Source: Xanthobacter autotrophicus
GTDB taxonomy: Bacteria > Pseudomonadota > Alphaproteobacteria > Rhizobiales > Xanthobacteraceae
Length of the DNA stretch: 32,220 nt
NCBI RefSeq assembly: GCF_029991245.1
Contig: NZ_JAIVFO010000041.1
Location: 1-32,220, forward strand
Direction: 5' to 3'
In this document: piece by piece, positions 25,775 to 32,220 of the stretch
Numbering within the stretch: position 1 is the first letter of the stretch
Layout: every line of letters begins with the position of its first letter
The notes under the pieces: generated by a model
What the model was told of the DNA's origin: nothing
The model's input: only the letters and a program-made list of their open reading frames with translations
Database searches by the model: none
Translations under genes and position numbers: made by a program

Positions 25775-27927
25775 TCCGCCGCTTCGAGGGTGTGGCCGAG
25801 GCGGTGGGAGAGGGTGCCGAGCAGTTCCTTCGCGGCGTCGGCGATGACCGTGCCGGGCGGGAAGATGGCCTCGGCGCCGGCGGCTTTCAGCGCGTCATAG
25901 TCCTGCGGGGGCACCACGCCGCCCACCACCACCATGATGTCGCCCCGGCCTTCGGCCTCCAGCGCCGCCTTCAGCGCCGGCACCAGGGTGAGGTGGCCGG
26001 CGGCGAGGGAGGAGATGCCCACCACGTGCACGTCGTTCTCCACCGCCTGCCGGGCGGCTTCCTCGGGGGTGGCGAAGAGGGGGCCGATGTCCACGTCGAA
26101 GCCGAGGTCGGCGAAGGCGGAAGCGATCACCTTCTGGCCGCGGTCGTGGCCGTCCTGGCCCACCTTGGCGACGAGGATGCGCGGCCGGCGGCCTTCCGCC
26201 TGCTCGAATGCCTCCACCAGCTTCTGCAGCTTGCCCACCTTGTCGGTCATGGCCGTCGCCTCGCGCTTGTAGACGCCGGAGATGGCACGGATCTCGGCGC
26301 GGTGGCGGCCGAACACCTTCTCCAGCGCGTCGGAAATCTCGCCCACCGTGGCCTTGGCCCGTGCCGCGTCGATGGCCAGTGCCAAGAGGTTGCCGTTGGC
26401 CGCCGCGCCGTTGGTGAGGGCTTCGAGCTTGCCGTCCACCTCGTGCTGGTCGCGCTCGGCCCGCAGGCGGTTGAGCTTGTCGATCTGGGCGGCACGCACG
26501 GTGGCGTTCTCCACCTTCAGCACGTCGATCATGCGATCGCGCTCGGGCTTGAACTTGTTCACGCCCACCACGGTCTGCGCCCCGCCGTCGATGCGGGCCT
26601 GGGTGGTGGCGGCGGCCTCCTCGATGCGCAGCTTGGGGATGCCGGCCTCGATGGCCTTGGCCATGCCGCCCAGCGCCTCCACCTCCTGGATGTGCGCCCA
26701 CGCCTTGGCGGCGAGATCGGCGGTGAGCTTCTCCACGAAATAGGAGCCGCCCCACAGGTCGATCTGCCGGGTGGTGCCGCTCTCCTGCTGCAGCAGGATT
26801 TGGGTGTTGCGGGCGATGCGGGCGGAGAAGTCCGTGGGCAGCGCCAGCGCCTCGTCCAGCGCATTGGTGTGCAGCGACTGGGTCTGGCCCTGGGTCGCCG
26901 CCATGGCCTCGATGGCGGTGCGCATGACGTTGTTGAACACGTCCTGCGCGGTCAGCGACCAGCCCGAGGTCTGCGAATGGGTGCGCAGGGGCAGCGACTT
27001 GGGGTTTTTGGCGCCGAGGTCGGTCATCAGGCGCGTCCACAGGAGGCGGGCGGCGCGCAGCTTCGCCACCTCCATGAAGAAGTTCATGCCGATGGCCCAG
27101 AAGAAGCTGAGGCGCGGCGCGAACACGTCGATGGGCAGGCCGGCGGCGGCGCCGGCGCGGCCATATTCCACGCCGTCCGCCAGCGTGTAGGCCAGCTCCA
27201 GGTCCTGCGTCGCCCCGGCTTCCTGCATATGGTAGCCGGAGATGGAGATGGAGTTGAAGCGCGGCATCTCCTTGGACGTGAAGGCGAAGATGTCCGAGAT
27301 GATGCGCATGGAGGGGGTGGGCGGATAGATATAGGTGTTCCGCACCATGAATTCTTTGAGAATGTCGTTCTGGATGGTGCCGGAAAGCTTGGCCGGCGCC
27401 ACGCCCTGTTCTTCCGCCGCCACCACATAGAGCGCCAGAATGGGCAGCACGGCGCCGTTCATGGTCATGGACACGCTCATCTGGTCGAGCGGGATGCCCG
27501 AGAACAGGGTGCGCATGTCGTAGATGCTATCGATGGCGACGCCCGCCATGCCCACGTCGCCGGCGACGCGGGGATGGTCTGAGTCATAGCCGCGATGGGT
27601 GGCGAGGTCGAAGGCCACCGAGAGGCCCTTCTGGCCGGCCGCAAGGTTGCGGCGGTAGAAGGCGTTGGAATCCTCCGCCGTGGAGAAGCCGGCATATTGC
27701 CGGATGGTCCAGGGCTGGGTGGCGTACATGGGGGCATAGGGCCCGCGCAGGAAGGGCGCGATGCCGGGATAGGTATCGATGTAGCCCAGCCCCTCGATAT
27801 CCGCCGGGCCGTAGAGCGGCTTCACCGGGATGCCCTCGGGCGTCGTCCACGGGGCGGCGGCCGCCGAGGGGGCGACCAGCTCCGGCGCGCGCCAGTCGAT
27901 GTCGGCAAAGTTGGGGATCCGGCTCAT
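25771..27927 (-). CDS. scpA: Methylmalonyl-CoA mutase large (B12-binding) subunit
   Basis: The enzyme interconverts methylmalonyl-CoA and succinyl-CoA with adenosylcobalamin, serving propionate, branched-chain amino acid or ethylmalonyl-CoA metabolism. The 718-residue subunit has a TIM-barrel with the CoA-binding and active-site region ([20 protein letters not shown]). The C-terminal cobalamin domain shows the DXHXXG motif (D592, H594 as cobalt ligand, G597), then GISSLAAGH and [14 protein letters not shown] lies 7 nt before the ATG. The small subunit lies upstream on the same strand, separated by two small genes. A metallo-hydrolase gene overlaps the 3' end by 4 nt. The gene is also called mcmA or mutB; naming differs between genomes. 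The chaperone MeaB/ArgK is not in the window. Confidence 0.97.
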   Translation of the reverse strand: MSRIPNFADIDWRAPELVAPSAAAAPWTTPEGIPVKPLYGPADIEGLGYIDTYPGIAPFLRGPYAPMYATQPWTIRQYAGFSTAEDSNAFYRRNLAAGQKGLSVAFDLATHRGYDSDHPRVAGDVGMAGVAIDSIYDMRTLFSGIPLDQMSVSMTMNGAVLPILALYVVAAEEQGVAPAKLSGTIQNDILKEFMVRNTYIYPPTPSMRIISDIFAFTSKEMPRFNSISISGYHMQEAGATQDLELAYTLADGVEYGRAGAAAGLPIDVFAPRLSFFWAIGMNFFMEVAKLRAARLLWTRLMTDLGAKNPKSLPLRTHSQTSGWSLTAQDVFNNVMRTAIEAMAATQGQTQSLHTNALDEALALPTDFSARIARNTQILLQQESGTTRQIDLWGGSYFVEKLTADLAAKAWAHIQEVEALGGMAKAIEAGIPKLRIEEAAATTQARIDGGAQTVVGVNKFKPERDRMIDVLKVENATVRAAQIDKLNRLRAERDQHEVDGKLEALTNGAAANGNLLALAIDAARAKATVGEISDALEKVFGRHRAEIRAISGVYKREATAMTDKVGKLQKLVEAFEQAEGRRPRILVAKVGQDGHDRGQKVIASAFADLGFDVDIGPLFATPEEAARQAVENDVHVVGISSLAAGHLTLVPALKAALEAEGRGDIMVVVGGVVPPQDYDALKAAGAEAIFPPGTVIADAAKELLGTLSHRLGHTLEAAE

Positions 27928-27990
27928 CTTCTGTTCCCTCGAAATCGGCCGCGGTGGCTTTGGCGGGACGTGACTTTGGCGGGTTCTGGC

Positions 27991-28401
27991 TCAGGCGCGC
28001 CGGGCAAGCCAGGAGCCGTTGCATTTGGGCTGGGGCGAGGACCAGTCACCCGAGGCCTGATCGCCTTCGGCGAGCCCGGTGGCGGTGACTTTGCGCTGCC
28101 CGTGGGTCAAGGTCATCCGCACCAGGCCTAGCTTGCTGATGCCGCCGGCGGCTTTCACCGGCCAATAGCCCGCGTAGGTGACCTTGCCATTCTTCACGGC
28201 CAGCTTGAAGTCGAAATTCTTGTTGCATTTGCCCTCCTCGGCGGAGGTGCGCACCACCCAGCTGCCGTCGAAGCGCCTGGCGTTGTCGGCGCGGGCGGGG
28301 CCAACGGCCGCCGCCGTGAGGAGCGCGAGGGCTACAAAAAAGCCTGGCACGAGGAGCGAGTTTCGCAGCCTTGAAAGGCCATCACGTCCGATCTTGTTCA
28401 T
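27991..28401 (-). CDS. Small exported protein, uncharacterised
   Basis: The 136-residue protein has an N-terminal signal peptide (about residues 13-38, ending GPARA-DN). The mature part of about 100 residues is predicted to be beta-rich, with FDGSWVV at its start and two cysteines (in EGKCNK and PKCNGSW) that could form a disulfide. The pattern of W at the start, then Cys, a G.V strand series and CxGxW at the end resembles a family of periplasmic proteins I have seen in Hyphomicrobiales, without known function. ATG 28401 is preceded by GGGGAAGG only 2 nt away; GTG 28404 lies just before. It overlaps the preceding small gene and lies 63 nt before the large mutase subunit. Confidence 0.75.
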   Translation of the reverse strand: MNKIGRDGLSRLRNSLLVPGFFVALALLTAAAVGPARADNARRFDGSWVVRTSAEEGKCNKNFDFKLAVKNGKVTYAGYWPVKAAGGISKLGLVRMTLTHGQRKVTATGLAEGDQASGDWSSPQPKCNGSWLARRA

Positions 28402-28753
28402 CACCTTCCCCGCGGGCGCTGCGTCGCGCCTTCATTTCGTCGATCAGGTCCTGCAACTCGCACAGGGCGACGTGAAGGCTCACGGCCCGTGTTCCTGTAA
28501 GCTTGTCCCCGGCCTTCGGGCTGGGTACCAGTGCCGAGACAAGGGCCTCGAGAAGGCCTCCGCCGGACAGCCGGAAGATCCCCCAGAACATGTAAGCCCG
28601 CGGATGCCTCAGGAATCCGCGTGTGCCGCTGGCGTGCCGCCGCGCCCTCTTGTCCTGCCCCAGTGTATCGATCTCCCGCCACAGGGCTTCGCAGCGTGTG
28701 GCGATCTCGCTGTCCGGCAGGCGCGCTAGATCTGATCGCAGGTTCCAAGCCAA
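28382..28753 (-). CDS. Small protein of unknown function
   Basis: I do not recognise this gene. It encodes 123 residues from a TTG at 28753, with GAGAGA about 6 nt upstream, and it begins 20 nt after the small mutase subunit gene ends. The product is basic and mostly helical. A middle part (RGFLRHPRAYMFWGIFRLSG) could be membrane-associated, and an amphipathic end follows (LHVALCELQDLIDEMKARR). Its 3' end overlaps the start of the exported-protein gene by 20 nt. Its tight position inside the mutase gene row argues that it is translated. The rare start codon and lack of known relatives keep confidence moderate. Confidence 0.55.
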   Translation of the reverse strand: MAWNLRSDLARLPDSEIATRCEALWREIDTLGQDKRARRHASGTRGFLRHPRAYMFWGIFRLSGGGLLEALVSALVPSPKAGDKLTGTRAVSLHVALCELQDLIDEMKARRSARGEGDEQDRT

Positions 28754-28773
28754 TGGCGTCTCTCATCGGCCCC

Positions 28774-30606
28774 TCACGCGAGGCCCGCTGCCGCCTGTGC
28801 GGCGGTCAGCGTCTCCAGCACGTCGCAGCCAGCGAAAATGAAGCCGGAAACGCCGGCCGCCTTGAGCGCGGCTTCCAGCTCGGCCGGCTTGCCGGCGAGC
28901 CAGACGGTGCTGGCGCCGGCGGCTTTCAGGGCCTCGGCGGTGGCTGCCCCCTCGGCCGCATAGACCTCGTCCGACGAGACGAGGCAGGCGAAGGGCGTGC
29001 CTGCGGCACTGAAGGCGGCCACCAGCGCGTCGCGGTCGGCGAAGCCGTCCGGTACTGGAGCGGCAATGCCGCCGGCCTCGAAGAAGTTCCTTGCGAAGCC
29101 CGCCCGCGCCGTGAAGGCGGCGACGGGACCAAGCGTGGCAAGGAAGACGGCCGGCGCCTTCGCGGCGGCTTCCGCCTTGTCGCGCAGGGCCTCGAAGGGC
29201 TCCGACGTGCGGTGGGGTGTCAGCGCGCCGTCGGCCACGGGCTCGAAGGTGGCGGGCAGGGGCGCCAGCACTTCCGGCGCCTGCTGCACCAGGATGGGGA
29301 ATTCCGAGGTGCCGGTGATGGGCGCCTTGCGCGTGGCCACATCCTTGTCGCGGCGGGCCTTCACCTCGGTGATCTCGGCCTTGAACCAGCGGTCCTCCAG
29401 CACGTCGGCCATGCCGCCACGCTTCTCGATGGTGCGGAACAGGTCCCAGGCCTTTTCCGCGAGCCCGTCGGTGTGGGCCTCCACCGCGCCGGCGCCGGCG
29501 CCGGGGTCGGCCACACGGTGGACGTTGCTCTCCTCCAGCAGCATCACCTGGGTGTTGCGGGCGAGGCGCCGGGCGAACGCGTCCGGCAGGCCCAGCGCCT
29601 GGGTGAAGGGCAGCACGGTGAGGCTGTCTGCTCCGCCGACGCCGGCCGCGAACGCCGCCACCGTGTTGCGCAGCAGGTTCACATAAGGGTCGCGCCGGGT
29701 CAGGGAGCGCCACGCGGTGGTGGCGTGCACCTTCAGCGCGGTTTCCGGCAGGCCACATTCGCGCAGCACCGCGCCCCACAGCAGGCGGATGGCGCGGAAC
29801 TTGGCGATGGTGGCGGTCTGGTTCAGGTCCGCCACCAGGGCGACTTCGATGCGCGCCGCCGCCTCCGACAGGGCGATGCCGGCCTCCCCATAGGCCTTGA
29901 GATAGGCCACGGCGGTGGCCAGCACGGCCCCCAGTTCCTGCGCGTCGGACGCCCCGGCCGCATGGAACACGCCGCCGTCCGCCCGCGCGAACGGGCCGGC
30001 AAAGCCGCGCGCGGCGAGGATGGCGGAGGTCTCGGCGAAGCGCTTGGCCAGAAGCGGCCACGCCATGGGCAGGGTGCCGGCGGCGGCAAAATCCCCCAGC
30101 GGGTTCAGGCCGAAGGAGACGGCGAGGCCCTTGGGATCGAAGCCCACGGCCTCGGCATGGTCGGCGAAGGCGAGGTCGTCGCCGCGGCCCTGGAAGGCGC
30201 CACTCTCGATGCGCGTCTCGATGAGGTCGAGCAGCACGTCCTTGAGCACCACCTTCAGGTCGGCGCCGTCCGGCAGGCCAAAGCCATAGGCCGAGGGCGC
30301 GGAGGCATAGACCAGGGCGAGGCCGGAGGCGCCGCCGTCCAGATCCTCCAGCGCCTGCGCGTGGGCGGCGGCAAGGTCGCTCTGGTCCACCCGGGCGCTG
30401 ATGACCCACGGCGCGCCGGCCGGCCGTCCGGCCACGATGGGGGCGTCCGGCTTGCGCTCGGGCAGGGCGTCGAGGGCAAGGCCCTCATAGGTGCGGGTGA
30501 CGAGGCGCTTGTCGTAGGGCGCGCCCTTCAGCACGCCCTCGACCAGCTTCAGCCAGTCTTCGCGGGTGACGGGGGCAAGGTTGGTCGCGAAGGGCAGGGC
30601 GGTCAT
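28774..30606 (-). CDS. Methylmalonyl-CoA mutase small subunit
   Basis: This is the non-catalytic partner of the B12-binding subunit in the heterodimeric mutase. From ATG 30606 (GGAGG 7 nt upstream) it has 610 residues, the usual size. It repeats the fold of the large subunit: an N-terminal barrel domain with LRNTVAAFAAGVGGADSLTVLPF and ARRLARNTQVMLLEES, and a degenerate C-terminal domain that lacks the DXHXXG cobalamin motif, as expected for this subunit. A longer in-frame extension to 30852 runs through intergenic repeats and is not credible. It is the first gene of a minus-strand row that continues with two small genes, the large subunit and two hydrolases. The gene is called mutA or mcmB in different genomes. 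Confidence 0.95.
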   Translation of the reverse strand: MTALPFATNLAPVTREDWLKLVEGVLKGAPYDKRLVTRTYEGLALDALPERKPDAPIVAGRPAGAPWVISARVDQSDLAAAHAQALEDLDGGASGLALVYASAPSAYGFGLPDGADLKVVLKDVLLDLIETRIESGAFQGRGDDLAFADHAEAVGFDPKGLAVSFGLNPLGDFAAAGTLPMAWPLLAKRFAETSAILAARGFAGPFARADGGVFHAAGASDAQELGAVLATAVAYLKAYGEAGIALSEAAARIEVALVADLNQTATIAKFRAIRLLWGAVLRECGLPETALKVHATTAWRSLTRRDPYVNLLRNTVAAFAAGVGGADSLTVLPFTQALGLPDAFARRLARNTQVMLLEESNVHRVADPGAGAGAVEAHTDGLAEKAWDLFRTIEKRGGMADVLEDRWFKAEITEVKARRDKDVATRKAPITGTSEFPILVQQAPEVLAPLPATFEPVADGALTPHRTSEPFEALRDKAEAAAKAPAVFLATLGPVAAFTARAGFARNFFEAGGIAAPVPDGFADRDALVAAFSAAGTPFACLVSSDEVYAAEGAATAEALKAAGASTVWLAGKPAELEAALKAAGVSGFIFAGCDVLETLTAAQAAAGLA

Positions 30607-30743
30607 GAGCGGACCTCCGGGAGAGGGAACAGGAGAGAAACAGTGCGCTGCGAAGCAGCGTCTTGCCCGGCCTCGTACCGGGCATCCGCACCCGGCGGCC
30701 AGGAGCGACATTGGGGTGCCGCGTCCCGGCCTTGGGCTTTGCG

Positions 30744-30862
30744 CCCCCTCTCCCCTTGTGGGAGAGGGCCGGGGTGAGGGGATGCGCAAGGCGTGGACGC
30801 GAGCGCTGGACGAGAGGTCGCAGCCCCCTCGCCCCCATCCGCTCTCCCGCAAGGGGAGAGGG
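30744..30862. repeat. Inverted pair of dispersed GC-rich repeats
   Basis: CCCTCTCCCCTTGTGGGAG plus a GGGG-rich tail (30744-30781) and its reverse-complement version (30824-30862, ending in CGCAAGGGGAGAGGGG) face each other across about 42 nt. Each copy is itself a hairpin. A third copy in the same orientation as the first lies at 32149-32187. The spacer between the mutase and methyltransferase genes (30607-30901) contains no convincing gene. Confidence 0.7.
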
Positions 30863-30901
30863 GAGCCGCGCTGTGCCGGGGATCGGCGAAACAGGCGCCC
30901 A

Positions 30902-32131
30902 TCACCGCCCCTCCCGTGCCGCCAGCGCCCGCTCGGCGTCGAACATGTAGTCGCGCAGCACCGGCACGTCGTCGCGCTTCTCGGAGAGCAGCAGCTGGAA
31001 CACCATGTTGGAGCCGTGCAGGAAGCCCAGCTCCACGGCGGCGAGATAGAATTCCCACATGCGGCCGAAGCGCTCGCCCATCATGGCGTCCACCTCGGAG
31101 CGCCGGGCCATGAAGTTTCGCCGCCACGCGCGGATTGTCCAGTAATAGTGCAGGCGCAGCACCTCGCAATCATCCACCCACAAATGGGTACGCTCGGTGG
31201 AGGCGAACACTTCCGACAGCGCCGGCACATAGCCGCCGGGGAAGATATATTTGCGGATGAACGGCGCCGTGGTGCCGGGGGGCGACATGCGGCCAATGGC
31301 GTGGACCAGAGCGAAGCCGCCGTCGTCCAGAAGGTTGCGGATGGTGGTGAAGTAATCGTCGAAGTGCGAAACGCCCACATGCTCCATCATGCCGATGGAG
31401 ACCACGCGGTCGAACTTGCCCTCAAGGTTGCGATAATCCACCTCGCGGAAGTCGATGGAGCCGGCGACGCCCGCAGCTTCGGCAAGCCGCCGGCTTTCGG
31501 CCAGCTGCTCCGGCGAGACGTTGATGGCGGTGACCTGCGCGCCGCATTCCTTCGCCATGTAGATGGCAAGCCCGCCCCAGCCGGAGCCGATCTCCGCCAC
31601 CCGCATGCCGGGGGAGATCTTCAGCTTGGCGGCGATATGGCGGAACTTGTTGCGCTGCGCCTCCGCCAGCGGCTCTTCCGGATCGCGAAAATAGGCGCAG
31701 CTGTAGGCCATGGTCTCGTCCAGCCACAGCCGGTAGAAGGCGGCCGGGTGGTCGTAGTGGGACGAGACGTTCTCCTTCGCCTTGTTGACCGGGTTCGCCT
31801 GCTGGAACCGCCGCACCGAGCGCCACGCCTTGCGCAGCGCCTGCTGCACCGGGTGGCTGCCCAGCCCCTTGCGGTTCACCGAGAACAGGGACAGCAGCTC
31901 GAACGCGCCGGCCCCGTCCTCGAAGGAGAGGCGGCCGTCCATATAGGCCTCGGCCGCCACCAGTTCCGGATTGAAGAACAGGTCGCGCTCCAGCTTCCTG
32001 TCATGCATGCGCACGGTGACGGAAGGCCCGTCCACCCCCGAGCCGAAAGCGTGGCGCTGGCCGTCGGCGGTGATCACCGTCAGGCGGCCCTTTTCCACGA
32101 AGCGGCTCAGGAGGTGGGAGAGGAGGCGCAT
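30902..32131 (-). CDS. cfa: Cyclopropane-fatty-acyl-phospholipid synthase family methyltransferase
   Basis: Enzymes of this family add a methylene or methyl group from SAM to unsaturated acyl chains of membrane phospholipids. The 409-residue protein (E. coli Cfa: 382) shows the family's SSHYDHPAAFYRLWLDETM and YSCAYF block, SAM motif I (VAEIGSGWGGLAIYMA), EHVG (MMEHVGVSHFDDYF) and the late FPGGYVPALSEV block. An N-terminal SCP-like domain of about 110 residues precedes the catalytic part. ATG 32131 has GGAG 8 nt upstream. Classical cyclopropane formation is the likeliest activity, but methylation of another lipid is possible. It lies 295 nt before the small mutase subunit gene on the same strand, with repeats between them, so a shared transcript is doubtful. 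Confidence 0.88.
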   Translation of the reverse strand: MRLLSHLLSRFVEKGRLTVITADGQRHAFGSGVDGPSVTVRMHDRKLERDLFFNPELVAAEAYMDGRLSFEDGAGAFELLSLFSVNRKGLGSHPVQQALRKAWRSVRRFQQANPVNKAKENVSSHYDHPAAFYRLWLDETMAYSCAYFRDPEEPLAEAQRNKFRHIAAKLKISPGMRVAEIGSGWGGLAIYMAKECGAQVTAINVSPEQLAESRRLAEAAGVAGSIDFREVDYRNLEGKFDRVVSIGMMEHVGVSHFDDYFTTIRNLLDDGGFALVHAIGRMSPPGTTAPFIRKYIFPGGYVPALSEVFASTERTHLWVDDCEVLRLHYYWTIRAWRRNFMARRSEVDAMMGERFGRMWEFYLAAVELGFLHGSNMVFQLLLSEKRDDVPVLRDYMFDAERALAAREGR

Positions 32132-32148
32132 TAATGGGCTCCGGCGAT

Positions 32149-32187
32149 CTCCCTCTCCCGCTTGCGGGGGAGGGACGGGGTGGGGGC
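32149..32187. repeat. Dispersed GC-rich repeat at the right edge
   Basis: CTCCCTCTCCCGCTTGCGGG followed by a GGGG-rich tail (to about 32187) is a hairpin of the same family as the copies at 30744 and 30824. The last 89 nt of the window contain no gene I can support. Confidence 0.6.
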
Positions 32188-32220
32188 GGACGAGCGAGAG
32201 GTTTTCACACGGCAGGGCAT

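Noticed and set aside
30607-30852. N-terminal extension of the small mutase subunit
   Set aside because: It runs through dispersed repeats and adds 82 residues not expected in the family, while ATG 30606 has a good GGAGG site.
30744-30862. CRISPR-like or insertion-sequence origin of the repeats
   Set aside because: Only two inverted copies with unlike spacing, no regular spacers, no transposase and no target duplication seen.

Overview
The window is GC-rich, gene-dense chromosomal DNA, very likely from a hyphomicrobial alphaproteobacterium. Xanthobacter, Azorhizobium or a relative is my best guess from protein flavour, the degP-regulator-kinase-glnE gene order, a HisZ/HisG pair and B12-dependent methylmalonyl-CoA mutase. 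I see no phage, integrase, transposase, CRISPR array, rRNA or tRNA gene.

Layout. 1-1410 (minus): the start of a glycine-rich protein cut by the window edge, then thyA. 1546-3725 (plus): a promoter, a TPP riboswitch, a possible ribosome-site-masking hairpin, thiC and a UUCG-loop terminator. 3876-11247 (plus): a Deg/HtrA protease, an OmpR-type response regulator, its histidine kinase, and glnE, which adjusts glutamine synthetase. The spacer before the kinase holds palindromic repeats and a 17-nt tandem repeat that forms a chain of overlapping mini-ORFs. 11482-14112 (minus): pepN. 14405-14695 (plus): a small exported protein of unknown function. 14762-16911 (minus): hisZ-hisG. 17123-17440 (plus): xseB. 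17490-19430 (minus): a membrane-anchored alpha/beta hydrolase and an isoprenylcysteine methyltransferase-like protein. 19761-24080 (plus): GT9 and GT2 glycosyltransferases and dxs. 24101-30606 (minus): small mutase subunit, two small unknown genes, large mutase subunit, a metallo-beta-lactamase-fold hydrolase and a probable exported hydrolase. 30902-32131 (minus): a cyclopropane-fatty-acid-synthase-type methyltransferase.

How the genes work together. Most are housekeeping: dTMP, thiamin, histidine and isoprenoid synthesis, nitrogen control, envelope quality control, peptide turnover and propionate/methylmalonyl-CoA metabolism. DXS uses thiamin diphosphate, so the thiamin gene under TPP control supplies a cofactor used elsewhere in the window. 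The less ordinary parts are the kinase leader repeat, the two unknown genes between the mutase subunits, the hydrolase coupled to the mutase by a 4-nt overlap, and the hydrolase/methyltransferase and glycosyltransferase block between xseB and dxs.

Short GC-rich inverted repeats are scattered through the intergenic regions (about 6502, 11379, 11442, 30744, 30824, 32149) and look like dispersed REP-type elements. Starts were chosen by ribosome-binding site and family length; those of glnE, hisZ, GT9 and the 24101-24784 hydrolase are the least certain.
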